DNA of 64,000 bases from Synechococcus sp. JA-2-3B'a(2-13) (GCF_000013225.1 NC_007776.1:2238501-2302500); one strand, 5' to 3'; shown: positions 44,434 to 52,535, counted from the stretch's first letter. The notes: generated by a model not told the origin, from the sequence alone. A program made the numbers and translations.

Positions 44434-45653
44434 CGGCCCTCTAGTTTGGGCAAGGCATAGGGATGAGCAGAATGCCAGTAGTCGACTAGTTGCCCTTGGT
44501 GCTCGATAAGCACCTGCTTTGGCTCTATCCCAAGCCTAGCCATCTCGGCAACAATGTCAGCGGCGCGCCATTGGGTTGGGATGATGACCACGTCTGGGGT
44601 CTGCGTTTTCAGCTCCTCTGGGCTGACAATTTGCTGGCCAACGCCGGCAACATAGGTGCCAACTTTGTTTGGATCGGAATCGACAACCCAGGTAAGCCAA
44701 TTGGTCTTAACCCCAAAGTGGTGCATGAAGGCTGCCCCTTTCCCCGTGCCTCCCCAGAGGGCAACTCGCAGGCCACTGTTAGCCAGCTCTTGAAGCTGGG
44801 CAGCAATTTTGCGGCGAGCCTTTTGGCTGCCTTGCTCAAATTTGGCTGCTGCTTCAGCCCGGAGCCGCCAGGCTAGCGGTAGCTGCAGCTCAACGATGGC
44901 CAACACCACTTCCCCATCGTAGGCGTGCCACAAGCTCACAATTGCACCGACGCGCTGTAGCAGGGCACGCAGCGACTCAGTGCTAAACTGCTGGGGGTGT
45001 TCGTAGTAAAAATCCACCAGTCGCCCTGTGGCAAAGACCCGGTCGATACAGGGCACTTCAGCAAGCAGGCGCACAGTCTTTTTACAGCAACCTGCAGCCC
45101 ATGCCAACTGCTGTAGGAAGGCTGCTGGTTGGCTAAAGTGCTCCAGGACATGACGCATCACCACCAGATCCGGCTGGAGGTGCAGCAGATCTTCAACAGG
45201 GTCAAAAAGCCGCGCCTCAAATTGAAACTCACTGGGGAAGTCGTCCGGTTGGTGAGGGTCAAATCCAATGTACCGCCCTTGCCGGCGAGCAGCTAAAGAC
45301 CGCAGAAAGTGACCACAACCGCAGCCAATCTCAACCACGGTTGGGTTCTCAGGTAGGCGGGTCAGCACCTCATCGACCAGTTGCGCCAGATGCCGGTTCC
45401 ACAAGACCCCGGCGTTGAACATGAGGTTCGGCTGACTGCCGTACGGGACATCCTCATAGCGGAAGGCGCGATTCCAGACATGGCCACAGGCGAGGCACTG
45501 CACAAAGTCAAGCCGATAGGGGGGCATGGCCCGTGCCTCCTCTTCAGTACGTGGCCAGCCCAATGTGGCAAGTGGCGCAGCCCCTCCGTCAAAAAAAGGG
45601 TGAGCCACTGATTCGCCACAGGCAGGACAGGGATCCGTATAAAGAGGAGTCAT
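44430..45653 (-). CDS. Sugar C-methyltransferase-like SAM enzyme
   Basis: 407 aa. An N-terminal zinc-binding region has two Cys pairs (CPACGES and CLACGHVW). A class I SAM domain follows (TVVEIGCGCGHFLRSLA and VMRHVLEHFSQPAAFL). A C-terminal C-methyltransferase region has GLRVALWGGTGKGAAF and WVVDSDPNKVGTYVAG. This three-part layout is that of NDP-sugar C-methyltransferases. Overlaps the GT41 gene by 4 bp at its 3' end; the sugar is not known. Confidence 0.87.
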   Translation of the reverse strand: MTPLYTDPCPACGESVAHPFFDGGAAPLATLGWPRTEEEARAMPPYRLDFVQCLACGHVWNRAFRYEDVPYGSQPNLMFNAGVLWNRHLAQLVDEVLTRLPENPTVVEIGCGCGHFLRSLAARRQGRYIGFDPHQPDDFPSEFQFEARLFDPVEDLLHLQPDLVVMRHVLEHFSQPAAFLQQLAWAAGCCKKTVRLLAEVPCIDRVFATGRLVDFYYEHPQQFSTESLRALLQRVGAIVSLWHAYDGEVVLAIVELQLPLAWRLRAEAAAKFEQGSQKARRKIAAQLQELANSGLRVALWGGTGKGAAFMHHFGVKTNWLTWVVDSDPNKVGTYVAGVGQQIVSPEELKTQTPDVVIIPTQWRAADIVAEMARLGIEPKQVLIEHQGQLVDYWHSAHPYALPKLEGR

Positions 45654-45662
45654 GCTCTACAC

Positions 45663-45854
45663 TTACTCGAGCACAGTATAAGACATGCTCGTCGCGTAAG
45701 GGAAGCGAAAGAGACGGAGATTGCGGAGGCCCAGCATCTCGATCGTTGCCAGTGTTTCACCCGGAAACTGACGCATGTTGAGCTCATCGAACAAGATCAC
45801 AGCTCCCTTTGGCATGCGTGGCACAAGCAACTCCAGCGCTAGCTTTGTCTGCAA
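45663..45854 (-). pseudogene. C-terminal remnant of a TylF/MycF-like O-methyltransferase
   Basis: A 63-codon frame whose product (LALELLVPRMPKGAVILFDE, then LNMRQFPGETLATIEMLG, ending SMSYTVLE) matches the C-terminal third of sugar O-methyltransferases of the macrocin/TylF type. There is no room for the N-terminal SAM domain, because the next gene ends 34 bp upstream. It is most likely the leftover of a gene trimmed when the cluster was rearranged. Confidence 0.6.
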
Positions 45855-45888
45855 ATTGCTCCTTGAGTCGCTTCATTTTCACCCTCGC

Positions 45889-46662
45889 TTATCGTAAAGT
45901 CTTCCAAGCCTCTGCTGCCTCCTGGGAGAGAGTGCCGGCATAGTAGCCCTGAATCGGAAAGCAAAACGGTTGATCTTCAGCAGGCTTGCGCAGAACACAG
46001 TAAAGCAAGGCGTTTTGGCCAATCTGGTTTTTAGTGACCAGTTCGAGGATATCCTCGCGTTTCCATAGCTGTACGAACTTCAGTGGATTATACTCGACGT
46101 AGAGATAGGCCATTATCGTGTAGCTGTTTGCCTGGGCTAGATCCCAGAAAAAGGTCGGCTGCACGTTGTAAAAACCGTGATCGAGCCAGCCGGTAAATGG
46201 CAGACCGTGGATCATTAGGCCACCAGGCAGCGTGTAGTCGTGTATGGTTTTCATCACCTGGGCAATATTGAAGATGTGCTCGGCTGTGCCAAGGTTAAAA
46301 ACAGCATGGTAACGCTGAGGCAACTCGATAGGGAAATTGAGATCCAGCTTGAGAGCTGCCTCCGTGCCATGAAGATCCACCGCTGTCATCGAACGTGGCT
46401 GCCAGAAGGTGCGCCAAAAGACCTTGGCGATCTCGAACAGCATTCCAGGGCGCTTAGCCTGAGTAATTTCATCAAGTTGACGGAAGAGGGCAGTACGTTC
46501 TTCCTCTTTGGCAAAGCGATAAATGTCTTGGCCAAGCTGCTCGACAGCCACGTCGCCGTACCAGTTGGCCTCGCCCAGTTCCAAACAGTCGCCTCCAAGC
46601 GGAATAGCGTTTTGTTGCCGCATTTGGCTAAATAGAACGTATTCGATGGCAGTGATAGCCAT
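45889..46662 (-). CDS. Class I SAM methyltransferase-like protein
   Basis: 257 aa from the ATG at 46662, chosen because an AAGGAGAG ribosome site precedes it; the frame is open further upstream but looks non-coding. The core reads FNLGTAEHIFNIAQVMKTIH then DYTLPGGLMIHGLPFTGWLD, similar to methyltransferase folds in which the glycine loop has diverged. The N-terminus (MAITAIEYVLFSQMRQQNAI) and the ELGEANWYGDVAV segment suggest a SAM or nucleotide pocket. No GGATCC site inside. Neighbour of a radical SAM gene and sugar enzymes; substrate unknown. Confidence 0.65.
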   Translation of the reverse strand: MAITAIEYVLFSQMRQQNAIPLGGDCLELGEANWYGDVAVEQLGQDIYRFAKEEERTALFRQLDEITQAKRPGMLFEIAKVFWRTFWQPRSMTAVDLHGTEAALKLDLNFPIELPQRYHAVFNLGTAEHIFNIAQVMKTIHDYTLPGGLMIHGLPFTGWLDHGFYNVQPTFFWDLAQANSYTIMAYLYVEYNPLKFVQLWKREDILELVTKNQIGQNALLYCVLRKPAEDQPFCFPIQGYYAGTLSQEAAEAWKTLR

Positions 46663-46676
46663 GGATCTCTCCTTGT

Positions 46677-47570
46677 TTAAAGGAAGTTGCAGCGGCGGCA
46701 TGGCTCTACCTGCAGACGGTTGTCCACCGTCGCGCGCAGTCGGCGATAGCTTGGGCTGTTGTAGATGTCGAGGACATGCTGCTCCCGAACGTTGCCTATG
46801 GGGTAGCGTGCCTGGCCATCGGCGCAACAGTGGGCTACCACACCCGTTGCCGTGATTGATATGTCAAACCAGCGAGTGCAGGCTATGGGCGGTGCCGTGG
46901 GAGGCGACACATCGACCTGGCCAAGCCAGTTCATGCGCGGAAAAATGCTAACTTCGAACAATGGATACGTTGTCCTTACCCAGGTAATGAAATCCTCATC
47001 AGCTGCTGTGCCGTCTCCAACACGGGATAGCACAATGCGCATTGGCAAGCGTCCCTCAGCTTTTGCTTTGTGAAGTCTGTCCAGGCTTTCGCGAGTCCGT
47101 CTGTAGGGCAACTTCATCGTTGCCTCGTATTCGTCTGGGCGGTGATCGTTGAAGCTAACCCACAAGTAACCAAGATTGGGAAACTGTGTTAATCGTTCCA
47201 CAATCCGCTCGTTGATGAGGGAGCCATTGGTAGTCAAGGTGATGGTAGCGTGCGGTAGCTCAGACTGAAGATATGTAAGCAAATCGAAGATCCGTGTATC
47301 CAAAAATGGCTCATTAACCTTAAAAGGACTTAATTGAAAGCGATGAAGACGCGGAATGTCTTTGAGGTCATTGACAATTTTTTCTATTAGAGAATCATCC
47401 ATCTTTGCTCCCTTTCTTTCCAGTGAAGAATAGGGACAAAAGTTGCAGGCAGCGTTGCAACGTGCCATCGTTTCCAGATGGACATGAGCTGGAAAGTCAA
47501 TGTATGAACTCTCCCGCATCGCCAGAGCTCTGCGCTGATAGTCCAGCAAGTTCGGCGGAATTGTGCTCAT
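46677..47570 (-). CDS. Radical SAM / SPASM-domain protein
   Basis: 297 aa from the ATG at 47570; an AGGAGG lies 9 bp upstream, so this start is preferred over 47591. The radical SAM cluster motif is CNAACNFC (C38, C42, C45), followed by ITLTTNGSLINERIVERL. The C-terminal half carries a SPASM-like set of cysteines: ACTRWFDI, HCCADG and CRRCNF. SPASM enzymes modify peptides, proteins or sugars through auxiliary iron-sulfur clusters. No precursor-peptide gene was recognised next to it; given the neighbours, glycan modification is the simplest guess. Confidence 0.87.
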   Translation of the reverse strand: MSTIPPNLLDYQRRALAMRESSYIDFPAHVHLETMARCNAACNFCPYSSLERKGAKMDDSLIEKIVNDLKDIPRLHRFQLSPFKVNEPFLDTRIFDLLTYLQSELPHATITLTTNGSLINERIVERLTQFPNLGYLWVSFNDHRPDEYEATMKLPYRRTRESLDRLHKAKAEGRLPMRIVLSRVGDGTAADEDFITWVRTTYPLFEVSIFPRMNWLGQVDVSPPTAPPIACTRWFDISITATGVVAHCCADGQARYPIGNVREQHVLDIYNSPSYRRLRATVDNRLQVEPCRRCNFL

Positions 47571-47591
47571 CTCACTGTCCTCCTGCAGCAT

Positions 47592-47996
47592 GCAATTGTC
47601 TACTCATTAAAACATTGCAACAGGCTCCCCCGTGTGGGCGCTTCGCACCCCTAGCAGGAACGCTGCTGCCTGCGGTAACTCTAACCTAGAGCATGACTCT
47701 AGTCAGTAATAAGCTCAACTATACTGAAAATAATGTATAATATGTTCAGTACGGATTACTACCAGTTGATCTTTCTGTTTACTTTCGAGTCTGCCAACAT
47801 GGTAGCCAAAGCAAAGCAGAAAATTGGTAGTAAGACGACACGGAAACTGCGCTTTGGGTATTCTACTCAAAGCTTTGCGGGATACCGCCATTCTGTTTGG
47901 ACTCCGTCCCGCTAACGCGAATGGAAACAAACAGAATGCTATCGCTGCATAGTTGAACAGTGATGTTCAGCAGTGTTCAGCGTAAATGTATCAGCC
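47592..47996. other. A+T-rich 405-bp gap with interlocked inverted repeats
   Basis: Gap between the radical SAM gene and a small secreted protein gene. It is richer in A+T than its surroundings. A GCGGGA/TCCCGC pair (47877-47882 with 47907-47912) interlocks with an 11-bp pair CATTCTGTTTG/CAAACAGAATG (47889-47899 with 47928-47938), a pseudoknot-like arrangement. A 60-codon open frame at 47733-47915 has no recognisable product. It could be the decayed end of a mobile element or a structured RNA. Confidence 0.4.
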
Positions 47997-48317
47997 ATGA
48001 ACTGGCAACACCTCTTCACTCGCGCTTTTTGGGCGGCGACCCTCGCCAGCTTGTGCCTGCCGGGAGCGGTTCTGGCCCAGGCTAACCTGCGGGAACTCCC
48101 TCCAGACCTGGCAGAACAGCTAACCACAGAGCAAATTTTGCAAGCCTGCGCCGCCAACCAAGCCGATACCCTGCCCAGCCCCTTCCCGGACGTGGTGCCG
48201 ACCGACTGGGCCTACAAGGCAGTGCTGACGCTCTACTACTGTGGGGCCTACCGGGGGGCTATCCCACCGGAGACCTTCCGGCGCTACCTGGAGCAACAAC
48301 GGGGATCCCAAACCTAG
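47997..48317 (+). CDS. Small secreted protein with a single SLH-like motif
   Basis: 106 aa from the ATG at 47997 (MNWQHLFTRAFWAATLASLC), a signal peptide ending near AVLAQA. The mature protein carries one S-layer-homology-like motif (FPDVVPTDWAYKAVLTLYYC, then GAYRG). It then ends PPETFRRYLEQQRGSQT. A single SLH unit is short for cell-wall anchoring, since these usually come in threes. In cyanobacteria this motif is common in envelope proteins. It could bind peptidoglycan or a pyruvylated polymer; function unknown. Confidence 0.7.
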   Translation: MNWQHLFTRAFWAATLASLCLPGAVLAQANLRELPPDLAEQLTTEQILQACAANQADTLPSPFPDVVPTDWAYKAVLTLYYCGAYRGAIPPETFRRYLEQQRGSQT

Positions 48318-48327
48318 AAGGCTGGCT

Positions 48328-50214
48328 CTACTTCAAAGATCGGTACATCTCCTCGATGAGGTGAGCGTAGCGCTCCGCCACAGGGTTGCGCTTAATTTTC
48401 AGCGTCTGGGTCATGAGGCCGTTTTCCACACTCAAGGGCTCCGGCAAGAAGCGAAAGTCGCTGACCTGCTCGTCGGGCCGGTAGCCAGGGCGTTCTTGGA
48501 TGCGGCGGCGCACCTCCTGCAAAATCAAGGTGCGGGTCTGGGGCTGGGCCAGCAGCTCGGCATCCTCAGCCGGGATCCCTTGCTCAGCAGCCCAGGCTTT
48601 GAGGGCATCGAGGTTGGGGTAGATGAGGGCAGCCAATTTCTTTTGGTCTTGCCCGACGATCACGATTTGGCTGATGTAAGGAGACTGCAGACAAGCATCT
48701 TCCAGCGGCTGGGGCTCAATATTCTCCCCGTTGAGTAGGACGATGACATCCTTGGCTCTGCCGGTGATCACCAGTTGCCCATCGGGGGTGAGCCAGCCCA
48801 GATCCCCGGTTTCAAACCAGCCGTCGGAGCTGAGCACCTTGGCAGTGGCTTCCGGGTTGTTGTAGTAGCCCATCATCACCTGCGGGCCACGGGCCAGGAT
48901 TAGTCCTTTTTCTCTAGGGGGCAGCGGCTGTCGAGTTTCAGGATCCACAATGCGAAACTCCGTCCCCGGCAGAGGGGGGCCAGCCGTACCGCGCACATTG
49001 TTGTCTGGACGCCGCGCGCACAACACCGGCGAAGTTTCGGTGAGGCCGTAGCCATTCAAGATGGAAATGCCCACCACCTCGTAGAACAGATCCAAGTAGG
49101 CAGGCAGGGATCCACCGCCGCTGATGGCATGTTGAAAATTGGGGCCCAACGCCTGTCGCACCTTGCGGTAGATGAGCGCATCGGCCAATCGGTGCAGGGG
49201 CCAGAGCAGCCAATGTTGCAGGCGAGCCTGCAGACGCACCCAGGGGCTGACTCCGTAATGCAAAATCGACTGGTTGCGAGCTATCCGTCCAGAGAGCACA
49301 TGGCTCTCACTCACGGCCATCAGAGCGCGGATCAGCCGCTGCATCAGGGGGCTTTTCTCTTTGAATTGCCGTTGGATCCCTTCATAAACGGTTTCCCAAA
49401 TCCGCGGCACTGCCACCAGAAAATGGGGGTGCTCCTGTTGGAAATCTTGTTTGATAAAGCGAGGGCTGGTATAGACCAGCATGCAGGCACGGCTGAGGAG
49501 AAAATACTCGCAAGCCCGCTCATAAGAGTGCCAAGTGGGCAGAATGGTCAACACCTTATTCCCCGGTTGTGGCTGTACGACCACGCCCAAGTTCTCCACC
49601 TGGTGCATCAGGTTGCCGTGGCTGAGCATCACCCCCTTGGGCCGACCGGAGGTGCCGGAGGTGTAGATGATGGTGGCCAGTTGGGATCGCTCCAGCTTTG
49701 GGGGTTGGTAGGTGTGTTCCCGACCCTTTTGCAGCCATTGGGAAAAGTTCAGCACCCCTGCTTCCTGCTCATCGGAAAGCAACAGCAGCCGTTCCAGGCC
49801 CAGCTCCTGCACATCCGGCCGGATCCGCCTCAGGGTCTTCAGATCCTGAGCAATCAGGGCCGTGCTACCGGAGTGGCGCAAGATGTAGCCCAGCTCACTG
49901 GGATCCGCCACAGCGCTGCGGGGCACATTCACAGCTCCCGTGAACATCGTGGCCAGATCGGCCATCAGCCAGCGGGGGGAGTTATCGGCAAAAATGGCCA
50001 CCCGATCCCCCGGGCAAATGCCCAAAGCCTGCAGGCCAGCCGCCAGGGTTTGAATGCGGCGAAACAGCTCTCCATAAGACATCTCGAAAACTGGCTGCGC
50101 GTGGGGATCCCGTAGGGCAACTTGACCGGCAAACTCTTCCGCCAGCACTTGCCAAACGTTCAGCAGCGTCATCTCAGGGGCAGTGGGAGTAGCAGAAGCG
50201 GCAGCAGTTGTCAT
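48328..50214 (-). CDS. Long-chain acyl-CoA/acyl-ACP synthetase (AMP-forming)
   Basis: 628 aa, the length of cyanobacterial acyl-ACP synthetase (Aas), which reactivates free fatty acids. The adenylate-forming motifs are clear: the P-loop TIIYTSGTSGRPKGVMLSHG, the A5 motif NGYGLTETSPVLCA, then GWFETGDLGWLTPDGQLVIT and the hinge/Lys region ITGRAKDVIVLLNGENIEPQ. Whether CoA or ACP is the acceptor cannot be read from sequence. It starts MTTAAASATPTAPEMTLLNV; its stop faces the small SLH-like gene. Confidence 0.92.
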   Translation of the reverse strand: MTTAAASATPTAPEMTLLNVWQVLAEEFAGQVALRDPHAQPVFEMSYGELFRRIQTLAAGLQALGICPGDRVAIFADNSPRWLMADLATMFTGAVNVPRSAVADPSELGYILRHSGSTALIAQDLKTLRRIRPDVQELGLERLLLLSDEQEAGVLNFSQWLQKGREHTYQPPKLERSQLATIIYTSGTSGRPKGVMLSHGNLMHQVENLGVVVQPQPGNKVLTILPTWHSYERACEYFLLSRACMLVYTSPRFIKQDFQQEHPHFLVAVPRIWETVYEGIQRQFKEKSPLMQRLIRALMAVSESHVLSGRIARNQSILHYGVSPWVRLQARLQHWLLWPLHRLADALIYRKVRQALGPNFQHAISGGGSLPAYLDLFYEVVGISILNGYGLTETSPVLCARRPDNNVRGTAGPPLPGTEFRIVDPETRQPLPPREKGLILARGPQVMMGYYNNPEATAKVLSSDGWFETGDLGWLTPDGQLVITGRAKDVIVLLNGENIEPQPLEDACLQSPYISQIVIVGQDQKKLAALIYPNLDALKAWAAEQGIPAEDAELLAQPQTRTLILQEVRRRIQERPGYRPDEQVSDFRFLPEPLSVENGLMTQTLKIKRNPVAERYAHLIEEMYRSLK

Positions 50215-50832
50215 AGATCTGTACCGTAAATTACGTTTACAGTCTATTAAACCCAGCCTCTCTCCCCACGTGTCGCTAGGACAGTTCCCAGCCTGTCACC
50301 CCATTCACCATCTTCCCCTTGCGGGGAAAAGGTAAGGATCAACACTATAAAATCTTGCGCTGGCAGAACCAGGGTGGTGATTGCTCGCCCCGGCAGATTG
50401 CGCACAAAACTTTACAATTTTGATCAAACCGGATCCCATATCTCCCATGGGGATCCCGGCTGTAAGCTTCATCTGAAGTTCCAGAAGGCCACGCAGGATC
50501 AGGACAAAGGCTCCTAGGGATTTTGTTTCACTTTTTCCATCTTCCCATTCGGCAACAATCTCTTCATCAAGTGGTGAAGTCTTGCCAAAAGTAAGCCAGG
50601 ATCAGCGTAGGGCTCCACAGGCATCTTTTCCCTCACCCTTAACCTCTCTTCCGATGAAAGAAATGGGGTCACGCCATCCTCGCAATAGGCAGCCATTGTC
50701 TTCGGCCCTGCCGACAAGGAGAAAAAGCAGGCGGGGATCCATAAGCCCATAAAGCAAACAGCTGCGGTGTTATCCACAGCTTGAGCAGAGTCCAGATCTG
50801 AGCAGCTCATCGTTTCTGGAGGTTGTGTATCG
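50215..50832. other. 618-bp gap without a recognised gene
   Basis: Region between the divergent acyl-activating enzyme and pcm genes. It contains a TTCCCC/GGGGAA hairpin near 50312-50328, GGATCC palindromes near 50431, 50452 and 50737, and A+T-rich patches that could hold promoters. No coding frame looked convincing. Confidence 0.4.
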
Positions 50833-51567
50833 GTGATCAACCCATTCTCATCCTTCCGGTGGAGACATTCTTCTCGCTCTCCAGCTGGGATCCCAGAAGT
50901 TGAACCTCAGCCCCCAGACGCTTCCGATCCTTTTGCTTCCCAACGGGAGCAGATGGTCAAGAAACAGCTCATCAAACGAGGGATCCGAGATCCACGGGTA
51001 CTGGAAGCCATGGGAAAAGTGCCGCGTCACCTTTTTGTCCCCTCTGATCTGCGGGATCGGGCCTACAGGGATTGCCCTCTGCCCATCGGCTATGGCCAGA
51101 CCATTTCTCAGCCCTATATTGTTGCTTTTATGACAGAAGCTGCTCGCCTCACGCCTGAATCGGTGGTGTTGGAAATCGGCACCGGCTCCGGCTATCAGGC
51201 GGCTGTTTTGGCAGAGCTGGCCCGGCAAGTGTATAGCCTGGAGCGTCTGTCCCCATTGGCTGCTCAAGCTCAACAAACCCTCGCTGCCCTGGGCTATCGC
51301 AACGTGGAAGTGCGTCAGGGGGATGGCTACCAAGGTTGGCCAGAGCATGCTCCCTACGATGCCATTCTGGTGACGGCAGCGCCCCCAACTGTGCCCATGG
51401 TGCTGCTGGATCAACTGGCGGTGGGGGGCACCTTGGTGGTGCCGGTGGGAGAAAGCCCTTCGGACTCCGGTGCCCAGGGATCCCAGTCCTTGCTGATCCT
51501 CTGCAAAACAGCCCAAGGATGGGTTCAAAAAGGGGCTTTTCCAGTGCAGTTTGTGCCCATGGTCTAG
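50833..51567 (+). CDS. pcm: Protein-L-isoaspartate O-methyltransferase
   Basis: Repairs damaged Asp/Asn residues in proteins. Up to 244 aa from a GTG at 50833; the first 30 residues are not conserved, so a start closer to KKQLIKRGIRDPRVLEAMGK is possible. The family motifs follow: PRHLFVPSDLRDRAYRD, LPIGYGQTISQPYIVAFMTE, then VLEIGTGSGYQAAVLAELA and DAILVTAAPPTVP. The stop overlaps the convergent GDPD stop (shared CTAG at 51564-51567). Confidence 0.93.
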   Translation: MINPFSSFRWRHSSRSPAGIPEVEPQPPDASDPFASQREQMVKKQLIKRGIRDPRVLEAMGKVPRHLFVPSDLRDRAYRDCPLPIGYGQTISQPYIVAFMTEAARLTPESVVLEIGTGSGYQAAVLAELARQVYSLERLSPLAAQAQQTLAALGYRNVEVRQGDGYQGWPEHAPYDAILVTAAPPTVPMVLLDQLAVGGTLVVPVGESPSDSGAQGSQSLLILCKTAQGWVQKGAFPVQFVPMV

Positions 51568-52304
51568 GGTTTTGCCCCCTCTATTTCTGCCAAAAGGTGG
51601 GCGCGAATTTGCAAAGCCAATTGGGGACGGTCGGTAATCAACCCTTGAACAACGGGATTTTGTCCTACTGAGCCGGCAAATGGCTGCAAGCACAACTTCA
51701 TCACTTCAGGATCGTTCACCGTCCAAACGTACAGAGGGATCCCGGCCTGTTCAGCTTCAGCCAAGAACTGCAAGTTCACCCAACTGTAGTGGGAGGCCAG
51801 AAAATCCGCTCCCAACTCCCGGCAACGGGTAAGTAAAGATCCCTTGGCTTGCTCCTCAGCCTTTGCCTCGATCAACAGGCCAACCTTGGGTTGCGGGGAC
51901 AAAAGCGTTTTAACCCGCTGCACCACCTGAGGCAAAAAAGAGGTGATCACAAATTCTTCGGGGGTCAAAATATCGCTAACGAGGGCAAGGACTTGTTCCT
52001 CATAGCCTGCTTCTTTGAGTTCGATATCGAGGGTGATCTTGCCCTTGATATGTGACAGGGTCTCTTCAAGAGTGGGAATCGTGGGTTTGCGGGCCCGAAT
52101 CTCGGCCCAAGTTAATGCGGCCAAAGGCTGTCCATCCAAATCGGCATCGTGAACAACCAGTGGGATCCCATCTCGGCTACAGCGCACATCCAGCTCAATT
52201 TGCTCGGCCCCCACTTCAACAGCAGCAGCAAAAGCGGCCAACGTGTTTTCCTCGGCGTGGGTGTGCTCCCCACGGTGGGCGACAATCTGGGTGTAGGGGA
52301 GCAT
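51564..52304 (-). CDS. Glycerophosphodiester phosphodiesterase (GDPD)
   Basis: 246 aa. Splits glycerophosphodiesters into glycerol-3-phosphate and an alcohol. Active-site motifs are visible: VAHRGEHTHAEENTLAAFAA (His, Glu), QIELDVRCSRDGIPLVVHDA (metal ligands and His), and a closing LYVWTVNDPEVMK. No signal peptide, so cytosolic. A 221-bp mobile element sits 10 bp upstream of the ATG and replaces the native promoter; that element's own promoter points into this gene. Converges with pcm. Confidence 0.93.
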   Translation of the reverse strand: MLPYTQIVAHRGEHTHAEENTLAAFAAAVEVGAEQIELDVRCSRDGIPLVVHDADLDGQPLAALTWAEIRARKPTIPTLEETLSHIKGKITLDIELKEAGYEEQVLALVSDILTPEEFVITSFLPQVVQRVKTLLSPQPKVGLLIEAKAEEQAKGSLLTRCRELGADFLASHYSWVNLQFLAEAEQAGIPLYVWTVNDPEVMKLCLQPFAGSVGQNPVVQGLITDRPQLALQIRAHLLAEIEGAKP

Positions 52305-52314
52305 GTCAGCACCT

Positions 52315-52463
52315 GTAAACTACCCGACACCAACCGCTAGGCGGTACGGAGCGGGCTTTTAGTAGCCCTGCAGTTAGCAAGCCAACCACGAGCCTCTGGG
52401 GTGGTTTACTGCACCCCCAATCGACCGTTACCAGTGCCCTAAACAACCGTTTCTGGTGTCCGC
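52315..52463 (-). ncRNA. Candidate omega (guide) RNA, copy D
   Basis: About 149 nt from a predicted start near 52463 to the right end. Same hairpins as copy C. The guide would begin AGGTGCTGACATG, which covers the GDPD start codon. If the transcript continues it becomes the 5' leader of the GDPD mRNA. Confidence 0.42.
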
Positions 52464-52535
52464 AGTATTATTATAGCATTCCTCCCGACACCGAACCTAC
52501 GGGTACAGTGCGGGGCTCCTGCAATTTCTAGCTGA
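52315..52535 (-). mobile_element. Short tnpB-less element (family copy D)
   Basis: 221-bp element, reversed: right end GTAAACTACCCGAC at 52315, left end (TTTCTAGCTGA) at 52535. Nearly identical in the body to copy C. On the minus strand it carries TGCTATAAT (-10 at 52470-52475) and transcribes toward the GDPD gene, whose ATG is 10 bp past the right end. Confidence 0.87.

Noticed and set aside
46663-46827. Upstream extension of the methyltransferase-like gene at 45.9 kb
   Set aside because: The extra residues are Arg/Pro/Gln-rich and overlap the 3' end of the radical SAM gene; the ATG at 46662 has a proper ribosome site.
47733-47915. 60-codon frame in the A+T-rich gap
   Set aside because: No ribosome site, no conserved feature, and it runs through the inverted repeats; treated as non-coding.
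50514-50840. 108-codon minus-strand frame between the acyl-activating enzyme gene and pcm
   Set aside because: No ribosome site, no recognisable fold, and its first part overlaps the pcm start.
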